Positions 5,202-13,658 of a DNA stretch of 13,735 nucleotides are shown piece after piece. Source of the stretch: Anaerolineaceae bacterium UBA700 (lineage in GTDB: Bacteria; Chloroflexota; Anaerolineae; Anaerolineales; Anaerolineaceae); assembly GCA_002298885.1 (NCBI GenBank), contig DBMK01000046.1, positions 5,979 through 19,713 on the forward strand, read 5' to 3'. The notes under the pieces were generated by a model. That model worked only from the letters and a program-made list of their open reading frames with translations. It ran no database searches and was not told the DNA's origin. Position 1 is the first letter of the stretch; the number at the start of each line of letters is the position of its first letter. Both the position numbers and the translations under genes were made by a program.

Positions 5202-5864
5202 CTAGGAAACTACTCTCTGAGATTCTTTATACGCCTGTCCGTACAGGTGCCCCATGACCGTTAGCGTGTAAGTTGACGTGACCACCACCCCCACGATACA
5301 CGCCGCCAACCCGAAAAAGGCGATAAAACTGCACAGGATCTGGCCGACTACTACCAGAAAATACGGTAGCGGCGCTTTACGCACCAGGCTGAAAATCCGC
5401 CCCAACTGAAACCCGGCAGCGAACGATTCTTCCTGCGCCAGGAAATTCCCGTAGGCGGCGGTGATCACCATGGTCATTAATACGGAATAGGCAAGTATCA
5501 ATGGGATGAGGCACACGCAGGTGACCAGGAAAAAGCCGTCCAACGTCCTGTCGCCGCCGAAAGCTGTGGTTGTGAACACGAAAAGGATCATTACCGGCAC
5601 CAGGATGGCCATTGCCGGCAGGTTATAAACCAGGCTGATCAGAAAACTCTGCAGGCCGCGCACCATATCTCGCGCCAAATCGATCTCGGGCAGCATATGG
5701 GCTTGCGGATCGTCGCGAATCACCCGCCGTGCAATTTCCAACGACCACCCGAAAACGAAAATCCAGCCCACGACCGGAATTAATGTGATTAATGAAGCCA
5801 TCAAGATCTTCTTGATCCAATCCGGGTCTTTGAATTGAAAGGTCAATGCGCGGCCAAAATCCAT
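5202..5864 (-). CDS. DUF4013 family integral membrane protein
   Basis: A 220-residue protein with about five hydrophobic segments, near residues 20-43, 73-100, 108-138, 166-190 and 190-210. The start is ATG at 5864, preceded on the minus strand by AGGAGG five bases away. The open frame runs further upstream, but that part overlaps the lipoprotein gene in another frame and is not membrane-like. DUF4013 features are the Asp/Trp-containing N-terminus before the first helix (KDPDWIKKI), the LARDMVRGLQSFLI segment leading into helix 2, and YNLPAMAI. Its function is not established. It lies 37 bases after the solute-binding lipoprotein gene, so the two are probably co-transcribed. Nothing in it resembles an ABC permease loop. 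Confidence 0.78.
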   Translation of the reverse strand: MDFGRALTFQFKDPDWIKKILMASLITLIPVVGWIFVFGWSLEIARRVIRDDPQAHMLPEIDLARDMVRGLQSFLISLVYNLPAMAILVPVMILFVFTTTAFGGDRTLDGFFLVTCVCLIPLILAYSVLMTMVITAAYGNFLAQEESFAAGFQLGRIFSLVRKAPLPYFLVVVGQILCSFIAFFGLAACIVGVVVTSTYTLTVMGHLYGQAYKESQRVVS

Positions 5865-5901
5865 TTTTCCTCCTGAATCATAAAACTGCAGCGTGGAAAG
5901 A

Positions 5902-7335
5902 TTATTGGTTGGACAACAATTCTTTCGAAGTCGAGTCCAGCTCCTGCAATATATCCGGAATCTGACCGGCTTTGGTGAACGGCTGGAAAATCTGCCAGGC
6001 AGCGTCTTCCAAGACGCGTTGCTCGATCCTCCACCAGCTTTGTACCGGCATGGTGCCGGCGCGGTCCAGCCAGGCCGCGGCCTGGCTCCACTGCGGGTTC
6101 GCATTCTTGTAATCCGCCATCAAATCGAGCGCTGAAATGCGAACCGGGAGAACCGATCCCGCTGCGGCCAAACGCGCTTGGATTCGCGGCAGGGTCATCC
6201 AGCGGATGAAGAGCCATCCAGCCAATTGTTGCGCCGGCGATGCTTTCAGCACGGCAAACGAAGTGCCGAAAGTCTGGATTTTCTGCTCCGTCCGGTCGGT
6301 CGGGTAAGCCAGGACAGTCCACTGGTCGCTGCTCTTTTGTTGGGCAAGGTTGGATGCCTGGGTGGGCAACTCATCTACTGTAGCCGAATAAAAAAGAGCC
6401 TGGCGTTGGGCAAAATATGCAAATGGCGTGGGGTTACGGCTGGTCCAGATGCAATTGTCGTCGAACAACTTTCGCAGAGTTGCGAAAGTGGCCTGGTTGG
6501 TCGAATTATCCAGGACGAGCGCGTCTTGCGGCAGTTGGTTCGGAATCCCGCCGCCGGCTGCCAGCCAGCTATAAATCACCGGGCTAGAGGTATCCACGAT
6601 CCATCCACCTGTCCCGTACAGGTCGGGGTTATAGGTCAGTCGGTTGGCTTTGGCCGCCGCGCAGGATTGGGCACCGAAATCGGCCGGGAAAATGGGAGGG
6701 CTGGAAAACCCAAGCTCTTTGGCCCAGGTCTGGTTATAGACGAGCACCGGCATCGTGCGCAGGGCCGGAAAAGAGTAACTCACCGCCCCCGGGCCTATCT
6801 CCTGCCAGAAGACGGGGAAGAAATCGCTGGTCTCTTGCGCCGAAAGACCCCATTGTACGTCCGTGTAATACGGTTTCAGGTCGACTACCGTAGATGAGCT
6901 CTGCTGGAGGTGAGCAATGTTCTCAGGCGGGACTGCCACAACACCGGGCAGCGATTTTTTCTTTACCCCGTCGCTCAACTGGGCATCCAACGCAGAAACG
7001 CTTCCCAGGCCTGTCACGCTAACGGTGATACCCCATATATTGCTCTGGTTAAATTCGCTCACCGCGGCTTCCACTTCTTTTGCCAGGTCGCCCGACCAGG
7101 GGTGCCAGAATGCTAGCTGCACCCCGCGCAGATCTGCCGCGCTCACCCCCAATGCAGACGCTGGCGTGGCCGAAGCAACTGGCGCCGGTTTCGGGGTCGA
7201 CCCGGCCGGCTGCGTCAGGACGGCGGCTGCCGGGGTTGGTGTCGGAATATCCGCCGGTACAGGCGCGGATGCCGTGCCCGCCTGGCAGCCGGTTATCACC
7301 AGGCTGATAACGATGATTGAAACCAGGATGCGCAT
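5902..7335 (-). CDS. Family 1 extracellular solute-binding lipoprotein
   Basis: A 477-residue periplasmic-type binding protein anchored as a lipoprotein. A hydrophobic signal (3-14) leads to a lipobox VITGC with lipidation predicted at C17. A Pro/Ala/Thr-rich linker (about 20-60) connects to the binding domain, which opens VQLAFWHPWSGD, typical of family 1 ABC solute-binding proteins. Later features are MPVLVYNQTWAKELG, the WLAAGGG segment and the C-terminal WRIEQRVLEDAAWQIF. The family usually delivers sugars or related solutes to an ABC permease, but no permease or ATPase gene is adjacent, so substrate and partner are unknown. The ATG at 7335 has no Shine-Dalgarno, and a perfect TATAAT ends seven bases upstream, suggesting a leaderless mRNA. 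The DUF4013 gene follows after 37 bases. Confidence 0.88.
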   Translation of the reverse strand: MRILVSIIVISLVITGCQAGTASAPVPADIPTPTPAAAVLTQPAGSTPKPAPVASATPASALGVSAADLRGVQLAFWHPWSGDLAKEVEAAVSEFNQSNIWGITVSVTGLGSVSALDAQLSDGVKKKSLPGVVAVPPENIAHLQQSSSTVVDLKPYYTDVQWGLSAQETSDFFPVFWQEIGPGAVSYSFPALRTMPVLVYNQTWAKELGFSSPPIFPADFGAQSCAAAKANRLTYNPDLYGTGGWIVDTSSPVIYSWLAAGGGIPNQLPQDALVLDNSTNQATFATLRKLFDDNCIWTSRNPTPFAYFAQRQALFYSATVDELPTQASNLAQQKSSDQWTVLAYPTDRTEQKIQTFGTSFAVLKASPAQQLAGWLFIRWMTLPRIQARLAAAGSVLPVRISALDLMADYKNANPQWSQAAAWLDRAGTMPVQSWWRIEQRVLEDAAWQIFQPFTKAGQIPDILQELDSTSKELLSNQ

Positions 7336-7342
7336 TCGTCCA

Positions 7343-7348
7343 ATTATA
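7343..7348 (-). promoter_or_regulatory. Putative -10 box of the solute-binding protein gene
   Basis: Minus-strand TATAAT, seven bases before the ATG at 7335, so the mRNA would start at or beside the start codon. No good -35 at 16-18 bases. A TTGACT occurs at 7374-7379 but is 25 bases away and overlaps the end of the NUDIX gene. Confidence 0.5.
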
Positions 7349-7371
7349 ACGTATGAACGCCGTAGCCCATT

Positions 7372-7995
7372 TCAGTCAAAATCAGCCGGCCGCTCGGGAT
7401 GGCGCGCAAGCTCAGCCACGCGTTGAATCACGTCCGGCGTGGTGCGCGGCAGCGAAAGCGGCGGCAGGTCGTCCAAACTGAAAAACTCCGCTCCCCCGGT
7501 CTCGATGCTGGTCTGGGGTGAGCCCCCCACCAGGTCGCACAGGAAGTAAATTTTATACGAGTGGTAAATATAACGCGGAAAGCCGTGTAAATTCCGGTCG
7601 TAGATGGCCAGCAGGCGCGTGGCTTTGACCCGGTAGCCCGATTCTTCCCACACTTCACGCTCCACGGCCTGGCTGGGCGGCTCGTCCACATCCGCCCAGC
7701 CACCAGGCATGGTCCAATGCCCGTCGATCAGCTCTTTAACTAAAAGAATCCGGCCGTCTTTGAAGACGACACCGCGGATATCAATCTTTGGCGTGGCATA
7801 CCCAGCTTGGGCATCGAGCAGGTCTTTTATTTCGCCGTAATCGATTTGGCTGTAGGTCGAAATGATCTCGGAGGTCACCTCGCGGATCTTGTGGTAACGC
7901 TCGATATCAAATGCATTCTGTGTGTAGGATAGTCCTGCCTGGGCTAAGGCATCCAGTTTCTGCGCCCAGATCAGCCATTCGGGGTGATCGGTCAT
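7372..7995 (-). CDS. NUDIX hydrolase with N-terminal helical domain
   Basis: A 207-residue protein of the NUDIX superfamily, which hydrolyses nucleoside diphosphates linked to another group, using Mg2+. The NUDIX box fits GX5EX7REUXEEXGU: G99, E105, R113-E114, E117-E118 and G120, with Tyr rather than an aliphatic residue at the last position (121). The first 65 or so residues are mostly helical (EWLIWAQKLDALAQAGLSY, IERYHKIREV) and look like the N-terminal domain of ADP-ribose pyrophosphatase-type NUDIX proteins. Substrate cannot be settled from sequence. ATG 7995 is preceded by AAGGAG six bases away. The lipoprotein gene begins 36 bases downstream on the same strand, but with its own -10 box. 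Confidence 0.93.
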   Translation of the reverse strand: MTDHPEWLIWAQKLDALAQAGLSYTQNAFDIERYHKIREVTSEIISTYSQIDYGEIKDLLDAQAGYATPKIDIRGVVFKDGRILLVKELIDGHWTMPGGWADVDEPPSQAVEREVWEESGYRVKATRLLAIYDRNLHGFPRYIYHSYKIYFLCDLVGGSPQTSIETGGAEFFSLDDLPPLSLPRTTPDVIQRVAELARHPERPADFD

Positions 7996-8031
7996 TCAAT
8001 GCTCCTTGGGGATAAGGGTTTTGTCCGAAAT

Positions 8032-8090
8032 GTAGGGGCACGCGGGATTCTGCTAGACTTCTGCTTTTGAAGAATTCCCCTTGCCCCTAC
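8032..8090. repeat. Imperfect inverted-repeat element
   Basis: The ends GTAGGGGCA (8032-8040) and TGCCCCTAC (8082-8090) are perfect complements. Complementarity continues inward with about four mismatches over 22 bases per arm, and the centre can form CTTC/GAAG. The 59-base unit sits between the divergent NUDIX and valS transcripts and looks like a small dispersed palindromic repeat. No coding content. Confidence 0.6.
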
Positions 8091-8140
8091 GGGGTGCATG
8101 ATTAATTCAACCAGGTTCGTTTTCAGAGAACCCTTCCCAT

Positions 8141-8168
8141 TTGACTTTTATTATATCCAAAGTATAAT
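8141..8168 (+). promoter_or_regulatory. Promoter of the valS T-box operon
   Basis: TTGACT (8141-8146) and a perfect TATAAT (8163-8168), 16 bases apart. The predicted RNA start is near 8175, about 17 bases before T-box stem I. Confidence 0.82.
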
Positions 8169-8174
8169 ACTAGC

Positions 8175-8461
8175 AACAATTCAATATTATCTGCTAAAAG
8201 TAGTACGCCAAGGCCTAACCGACAGAGAAGGAGTGCCGCGCTGAGAGACTCCTGGGAAATGCCTGGCCGAAGTCGTTTGGCAATGCTGCCGAAGAAATCT
8301 GCCTAGTTTTGATGGTGGAGAGTAGAACGGCACGGGTAAGCCCGTTAGCGCTCGAGCCGGATGGTAGTCCGGGGAAGTGCGCAGGCTGATTTCAGCCGCG
8401 AATTGAGGTGGTACCGCGGAAGCAACCCTTTCGTCCTCCAGGATGGAAGGGTGTTTTGTTT
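8175..8461 (+). promoter_or_regulatory. Valine T-box leader of the valS pair
   Basis: Senses uncharged tRNA-Val. The T-box core AGGTGGTACCGCG (8406-8418) is canonical, and its TGGT pairs with an ACCA tRNA end. Stem I has a base helix TGCTAAA/TTTGGCA (8192-8198, 8276-8282) and a specifier loop with AGTA (8199-8202) opposite GAA (8269-8271). The specifier GTC (8272-8274) is followed by a purine. Above the loop is a helix 8207-8214 with 8261-8267. An apical stem AGGAGT/ACTCCT carries the GCTGAGAG loop segment. ACGGG/CCCGT (8332-8336, 8341-8345) forms an intermediate hairpin and GGCTG/CAGCC (8384-8388, 8393-8397) forms stem III. The leader ends in a terminator before the first valS. Confidence 0.94.
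8425..8461 (+). terminator. Conditional terminator of the valS T-box
   Basis: A 12 bp stem with two G-T pairs (8425-8436 with 8441-8452), tetraloop TCCA, then GTTTTGTTT. It is mutually exclusive with the antiterminator formed by the T-box sequence. Confidence 0.88.
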
Positions 8462-8475
8462 AAAAGGATCAAACA

Positions 8476-10926
8476 ATGGCAATCTCTAAAACGTATTTGC
8501 CTGCCGAGGTTGAGCCGGGCCTGAACGAATGGTGGCAGTCGACCGGTGTGTACCGCTTCGATCCCGATTCGGATAAACCGGTCTACTCTATCGACACACC
8601 GCCGCCGACCGTCTCCGGCAACCTTCACCTGGGACACGTCTATTCCTACAGCCACGCCGATTTCATGGCGCGTTTCTTCCGCATGAACGGGCATAACGTT
8701 TTTTACCCCATGGGCTTCGACGATAACGGCCTGCCGACCGAGCGCCTGGTGGAAAAGCGTCTCAAGATCACCGCCGCCCAGGTTGGGCGACAGAAATTTA
8801 TCGAAGCGTGCCTGGCCGTCAGCGAGGATGCTGAAAAAGAATACCGCTCGCTCTGGCAGCGGATGGGATTATCGGTCGACTGGGGCTACACGTACCGCTC
8901 CATCGACGCTCCGGCGCGCAAAATCGCCCAGCTTTCTTTTCTGCGAGCTCACCACAGCGGATTGGCCTACCGCAAACTGGCCCCGGCTATCTGGTGCCCG
9001 GAATGCCGCACGGCCATCGCCCAGGCCGAGCTGAACGACTTGGACCGCCAGAGCGAATTCGTGACCCTTGACTTCAAATTGGCCGGCGGCGCCACTCTTC
9101 CAATTGCCACCACCCGCCCCGAACTGTTGGCCGCCTGCGTGGCCATCTTCGTCCATCCGCAGGATAGTCGTTACGCCGCCGTCGTCGGGCAAACGGCGGC
9201 GGTCCCGCTCTACGGGCAAGACGTTCCCATCCTGGCTGACGCCGCCGCCGACCCAACCAAGGGCACCGGCGCAGTGATGTGCTGCACCTTCGGCGACCAG
9301 ACCGACGTGAGCTGGTGGTACACCCACCATTTACCCCTGGTCGAAGCCATCGACCGGGACGGGCGCATGACCGCCCTAACCGGCGCTCTGGCAGGCCTGC
9401 CGCTCGGCCAGGCGCGCGCCGCCATCAAGCAAACCCTGGAGGAACGCGGCCTGATCCTCGCCCGCACTCCCACCACCCAATCCGTGCGTGTGCACGAGCG
9501 CTGCGATACGCCGGTGGAATTCATCATCGTCCCCCAATGGTTCATCAAGGTGCTGGATAGTATATCGGCTTATTTACAGGCCGGCGATCGCATCCACTGG
9601 CACCCCGAGCACATGCAGGCACGTTACCAGAACTGGGTGCAGGGCCTGACCTGGGACTGGTGCGTCTCGCGCCAGCGCGCTTTTGGCGTGGCCTTCCCAC
9701 TGTGGTACTGCCGGGACTGCGGCGAGGTGATTCTGGCCGGCGAGGATCAGCTCCCGGTGGATCCGCTGCACCAATCGCCGCCAGGGCCGTGCCTTAAATG
9801 CGGCAGCACTGCGGCTATTCCGGAGGCGGACGTGATGGACACCTGGGCCACATCCTCGCTCTCACCGCAGATCGTGGGCCAGTGGCTCTCCAACCCCGCC
9901 CTTTTCAACAAGGTATTTCCGTTCAGCCTGCGGCCCCAGGCCCACGAAATCATCCGCACCTGGGCCTTTTACTCCATCGTCAAATCGGATTTCCATTTCT
10001 CCGAGCTGCCCTGGAAGGACGTCTTGATCTCCGGCTGGGGACTGGCCGGCGAAGGGATGGGCAAGATCAGCAAGAGCCGCGGCGGCGGGCCAATGCCGCC
10101 CCTGGAGATGATTCAACGCTATTCCGCCGACGCCGTGCGCTATTGGGCCGCCTCAACCGGCACCGGCAAGGATTCGATCATCAGTGAAGAGAAAATCCAG
10201 ATGGGCGCCAAGCTGGTGACGAAGTTGTGGAACGTCGGCCGCTTCAGCCAGCCGTTCGTCGGCCAGGGCCGCCCGGTTGAGGATACACAGTCCTTCACTG
10301 CAGCCGACCGCTGGATCCTCTCGAAGATGCAGGGTTTGATTCGCAATGTTACCCAGGCTATGCTGGCCTACGAATACGCCGCGGCCAAAGGAGAAGTGGA
10401 AGCTTTCTTCTGGAGAGACCTGGCGGACAACTACCTGGAAATGGCCAAACAGCGGCTGTATTCGCCGCCCGCCCCGGGGCATGGCGGCGCAACTTTTACC
10501 CTGCACCACCTGTTCTTGAACACCTTGAAGCTGCTGGCTCCCTTCCTGCCTTACGTCACCGAGGCGATTTACCGCGAGCTGTTCGCTGATTCTGAGAGTG
10601 TGCCCTCGATCCATTCGGGCCCCTGGCCCATCCCCCAGGCGCGCTTCGAGGATGCCCAGGCGGAAGCACTGGGCGACGTGCTGGTGGAAATTGCCACGTC
10701 CGTGCGGCGATATAAAAGCGAACAAAACCTGAGCCTGGGAACGGAATTAAACAGGGTACAATTAGCGCCGGATTCGTCCGCCCTGGCTTCGGCTTTGACC
10801 GGCGCAACGGTCGACTTGATGAGCGTCACCCGCGCCCGGCAGATCGAAGTTGCTGCCCGGCTCTCCCCCGGATTGATTGAGCTGCCCTGTGGAGATGGCA
10901 AGGTGAAGGTGGGGATCGAAGTTTAA
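8476..10926 (+). CDS. valS: Valyl-tRNA synthetase, archaeal-type
   Basis: Class I ligase of 816 residues predicted to join valine to tRNA-Val. HLGH (51-54) and KISKS (530-534, in GMGKISKSRGGG) are the two nucleotide-binding signatures. The editing domain is present (ATTRPELL, then GTGAVMCCTFGDQTDV); the CTFGDQTDV form is that of archaeal-type ValRS, where bacterial enzymes have PAHDPNDY. Cysteine pairs WCPEC and YCRDC...CLKCG look like metal-binding knuckles. The tRNA-binding helical domain follows (YWAASTGTGKDSI, KLVTKLWNVGRF). It has no C-terminal coiled coil. ATG 8476 lies seven bases after AAAAGGA. It is the first gene after the valine T-box, with a second, bacterial-type valS 15 bases downstream. 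It appears intact, and could be the main enzyme or a specialised or resistant form. Confidence 0.93.
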   Translation: MAISKTYLPAEVEPGLNEWWQSTGVYRFDPDSDKPVYSIDTPPPTVSGNLHLGHVYSYSHADFMARFFRMNGHNVFYPMGFDDNGLPTERLVEKRLKITAAQVGRQKFIEACLAVSEDAEKEYRSLWQRMGLSVDWGYTYRSIDAPARKIAQLSFLRAHHSGLAYRKLAPAIWCPECRTAIAQAELNDLDRQSEFVTLDFKLAGGATLPIATTRPELLAACVAIFVHPQDSRYAAVVGQTAAVPLYGQDVPILADAAADPTKGTGAVMCCTFGDQTDVSWWYTHHLPLVEAIDRDGRMTALTGALAGLPLGQARAAIKQTLEERGLILARTPTTQSVRVHERCDTPVEFIIVPQWFIKVLDSISAYLQAGDRIHWHPEHMQARYQNWVQGLTWDWCVSRQRAFGVAFPLWYCRDCGEVILAGEDQLPVDPLHQSPPGPCLKCGSTAAIPEADVMDTWATSSLSPQIVGQWLSNPALFNKVFPFSLRPQAHEIIRTWAFYSIVKSDFHFSELPWKDVLISGWGLAGEGMGKISKSRGGGPMPPLEMIQRYSADAVRYWAASTGTGKDSIISEEKIQMGAKLVTKLWNVGRFSQPFVGQGRPVEDTQSFTAADRWILSKMQGLIRNVTQAMLAYEYAAAKGEVEAFFWRDLADNYLEMAKQRLYSPPAPGHGGATFTLHHLFLNTLKLLAPFLPYVTEAIYRELFADSESVPSIHSGPWPIPQARFEDAQAEALGDVLVEIATSVRRYKSEQNLSLGTELNRVQLAPDSSALASALTGATVDLMSVTRARQIEVAARLSPGLIELPCGDGKVKVGIEV

Positions 10927-10941
10927 GATCAGGAGACATGC

Positions 10942-13647
10942 ATGCCAGAAAACACGCTACCCAAGACCTACGATTTTACTTCCACCGAGCAGCGCCTATA
11001 CGATTGGTGGGAAAAGAGCGGCTTTTTCCAGCCAACCAACGACCCCAGCGCGCCGGGCTTCGATCCTTCGCGCAAGCCCTTCGTCATTTCGATCCCCCCG
11101 CCAAATGTGACCGGCGAGCTCCACCTGGGCCACGCCATGTTCGTTTCGATGGAAGACCTGATGATCCGTTACCACCGAATGAAGGGCATACCTACCCTTT
11201 GGGTGCCGGGAACAGACCACGCCGGTATTGCCACCCAAATGCTGGTTGAAAAATCACTCGAAAAAGAGGGCCTGCATCGCGAGGAATTGGGACGCGAGGA
11301 GTTCCTGCGCCGCACCTGGGAGTGGAAGCGCAAGTACGGCGGCATGATCACCACCCAGATCCGCCGCCTGGGCGCCTCCTGCGATTGGAAGCGCGAGCGC
11401 TTCACTCTGGACGAAGGCCTGAGTAAGGCCGTGCGCGAGGCTTTCGTTCGCCTGTACGAAAAAGGGTTGATCTACCGCGGTCCGCGCATGATCAACTGGT
11501 CCCCCGGCCTGCGCACTGCGGTATCCGACCTGGAAGTAGAATATTCGGAAGAGCCGGGATTCCTGTATTACTTCAAATACGTCCTGGCGGATAACCCCCA
11601 AGAGTACATCCCGGTAGCCACCACCCGCCCTGAGACGATCCTGGGAGATACGGCGGTAGCCGTACACCCGGAGGACGAGCGCTACAGTAAATTCGTTGGG
11701 CGCAAGGTGCTGGTGCCCATCCTCAACCGGGAGGTACCGGTCATTGCCGACGACTACGTGGACCGCGCTTTCGGAACCGGGGCGCTCAAGATCACCCCTG
11801 CCCACGATCCAAACGACTACGCCATCGGGCATAAATTCGGCCTGGATGAAATCAACATCCTCACCGATGACGCCCGGATCAACGAAAACGGCGGGCCGTA
11901 TGCCGGCCTGGACCGTTTTGACGCCCGCAAGAAACTGTGGGAAGATATGCGCCGCGCCGGCCTGGTGATCAAAGAGGAGCCCTACACGCTCAACGTGCCC
12001 CGCTCGCAGCGCGGCGGCGAGATCATCGAGCCGCGCATCTCCACCCAGTGGTTCGTGCGCATCCAGCCGCTGGCCGAGGCCGGGCTGAATGCCGTGCGTG
12101 AAGGCCGCACGCGCATCGTACCCGAACGCTTCACCAAGGTCTACTATAACTGGCTCGAAAATATCGAGGATTGGTGCATCAGCCGCCAGTTGTGGTGGGG
12201 GCATCGCATCCCGGTGTGGTACTGCGATACCTGCAAGAGCATGACCGTCGCCCGCCAGGACCCGACCCACTGTGCTACCTGCGGCAGCCAGGCCATCCAC
12301 CAGGACCCGGACGTGCTCGATACCTGGTTCTCCTCCGGGCTGTGGCCCTTCTCGACCCTCGGCTGGCCCGAGGAGACCCCGGATTACAGGTACTTCTACC
12401 CGACCTCGGTGCTGGAGACCGGATACGACATCCTCTTCTTCTGGGTGGCGCGCATGATTATGGACGGGCTCGAATTCACCGGGCAGGCGCCGTTCCACAC
12501 GGTTTACCTGCACGGCCTGATCCGCGATGAGCACGGCCAAAAAATGAGCAAGACCAAGGGCAACGTGATCGATCCGCTGGTGGTGATGAACGAGATGGGC
12601 ACGGATGCCCTGCGTTTCACCATGTTGGTCGGCTCGACGCCGGGCAACGACATGAATTTAAGCCTGAAAAAAGTCGAAGCCAACCGCAATTTTGCCAACA
12701 AGGTGTGGAATGCCGGCCGGTTTGTCATCGGCGTCCTTGATTCGGCGCCGGACGGAGCGCAAAAAGCTCCCGAATGGACACTGGCCGATTCGTGGATATG
12801 GGCCCGCCTGGAGGCGCTGGTGCGCGAGGTGGACCGCCTGTTCAGCACCTACCAGTACGGCGAGGCTGGACGCCAGATCTACGATTTCTTCTGGAGCGAA
12901 TTCGCGGACTGGTACCTGGAGATCGCCAAGCACCAGATGGCCGAAGGCGGCGACCGCGCCTATTACACCGCCCAGACCCTGGCGCGCCTTCTGGATGCCT
13001 GCCTGCGCCTGCTGCACCCCTTCACACCTTTCGTCACCGAAGAGCTGTGGGGGCACCTGAAACGCGCCCTGCAAGGGCACCCCTCGCTGTATACACCCGC
13101 CGAGGGTTGGGCTGAGGCCCTGATGGTCGCCCGCTTCCCCGAACCCAGGCCGGCGGAAGGCTGGGAAGAGCAGAAGATCGCCGATTTCAGCCTGGTCCAG
13201 GATGCAATCCGGGCCGTGCGCAACCTGCGGGCCGAAAAGAAGGTAGCCCCTGGCAAACGCATTCCCATCATTATCGCCGCTGGCGAAAGACTGCCTGTCT
13301 TCCAATCACAGGCCGCCAGCCTGGTTTCGCTGGCCTTTATCGACCCCCAGGCTTTAACCCTGGTGGAATCCCTGCCCGAAAAACCGCAGGGTGCGGTTGG
13401 TCTGGTGGTAAGCGGGGTGGAAATTTACCTCCCCCTGGCCGGGCTGGTCGATACGGACGCCGAGCGCGCCCGCCTGCAGGCAGAGTTGGCCGAAGTCCGC
13501 AGCCAGGTCGAACGCCTGGAAAAACTGCTCTCCGGCGACTTCGCCAAACGCGCCCCTGCCCCGTTGGTGGAAAAAGAGCGTCAGAAGCTGGAAGGATTTA
13601 AGGAAACAGCGGCCAAGTTAGGCGAACAGATACAGCAACTGAGCTAA
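10942..13647 (+). CDS. valS: Valyl-tRNA synthetase, bacterial-type
   Basis: A 901-residue class I valyl-tRNA ligase of the usual bacterial kind. HLGH lies at 61-64 in PPPNVTGELHLGHA. KMSKT (534-538) stands in place of KMSKS, followed by KGNVIDP. The editing domain shows ATTRPETILGD and AHDPNDY (H288, D289, D292). A cysteine cluster, WYCDTC...CATCG, lies between the editing insertion and the second half of the catalytic domain. The anticodon-binding domain contains NFANKVWNAGRF and HPFTPFVTEELW. About 65 C-terminal residues form the tRNA-contacting coiled coil (ERARLQAELAEVRSQVERLE onward). ATG 10942 follows AGGAG (10931-10935) by six bases and sits 15 bases after the first valS stop, so both share the T-box transcript. 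All key motifs are intact. Confidence 0.97.
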   Translation: MPENTLPKTYDFTSTEQRLYDWWEKSGFFQPTNDPSAPGFDPSRKPFVISIPPPNVTGELHLGHAMFVSMEDLMIRYHRMKGIPTLWVPGTDHAGIATQMLVEKSLEKEGLHREELGREEFLRRTWEWKRKYGGMITTQIRRLGASCDWKRERFTLDEGLSKAVREAFVRLYEKGLIYRGPRMINWSPGLRTAVSDLEVEYSEEPGFLYYFKYVLADNPQEYIPVATTRPETILGDTAVAVHPEDERYSKFVGRKVLVPILNREVPVIADDYVDRAFGTGALKITPAHDPNDYAIGHKFGLDEINILTDDARINENGGPYAGLDRFDARKKLWEDMRRAGLVIKEEPYTLNVPRSQRGGEIIEPRISTQWFVRIQPLAEAGLNAVREGRTRIVPERFTKVYYNWLENIEDWCISRQLWWGHRIPVWYCDTCKSMTVARQDPTHCATCGSQAIHQDPDVLDTWFSSGLWPFSTLGWPEETPDYRYFYPTSVLETGYDILFFWVARMIMDGLEFTGQAPFHTVYLHGLIRDEHGQKMSKTKGNVIDPLVVMNEMGTDALRFTMLVGSTPGNDMNLSLKKVEANRNFANKVWNAGRFVIGVLDSAPDGAQKAPEWTLADSWIWARLEALVREVDRLFSTYQYGEAGRQIYDFFWSEFADWYLEIAKHQMAEGGDRAYYTAQTLARLLDACLRLLHPFTPFVTEELWGHLKRALQGHPSLYTPAEGWAEALMVARFPEPRPAEGWEEQKIADFSLVQDAIRAVRNLRAEKKVAPGKRIPIIIAAGERLPVFQSQAASLVSLAFIDPQALTLVESLPEKPQGAVGLVVSGVEIYLPLAGLVDTDAERARLQAELAEVRSQVERLEKLLSGDFAKRAPAPLVEKERQKLEGFKETAAKLGEQIQQLS

Positions 13648-13658
13648 ATTAAAGAATC

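Noticed and set aside
5865..6104. N-terminal extension of the DUF4013 protein
   Set aside because: It overlaps the lipoprotein gene in another frame and is Arg/Pro-rich shadow sequence; ATG 5864 has AGGAGG at good spacing.
6178..6897. 239-codon plus-strand frame opposite the lipoprotein gene
   Set aside because: Lies wholly antisense to an intact lipoprotein gene with lipobox and family motifs; no start signal.
8476..10926. First valS as a pseudogene or isoleucyl or leucyl enzyme
   Set aside because: The frame is intact with HLGH, KISKS and editing motifs of ValRS, and a valine-specific T-box precedes it.
10938..11249. Alternative ATG at 10938 between the valS genes
   Set aside because: Different frame from ValRS, giving a basic unrelated product; ATG 10942 reads the conserved enzyme and has the proper spacing to AGGAG.
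11254..12540. 428-codon antisense open frame in the second valS
   Set aside because: Mirror of conserved ValRS codons; composition (His/Asp/Val/Gly-rich) is typical of antisense shadows.
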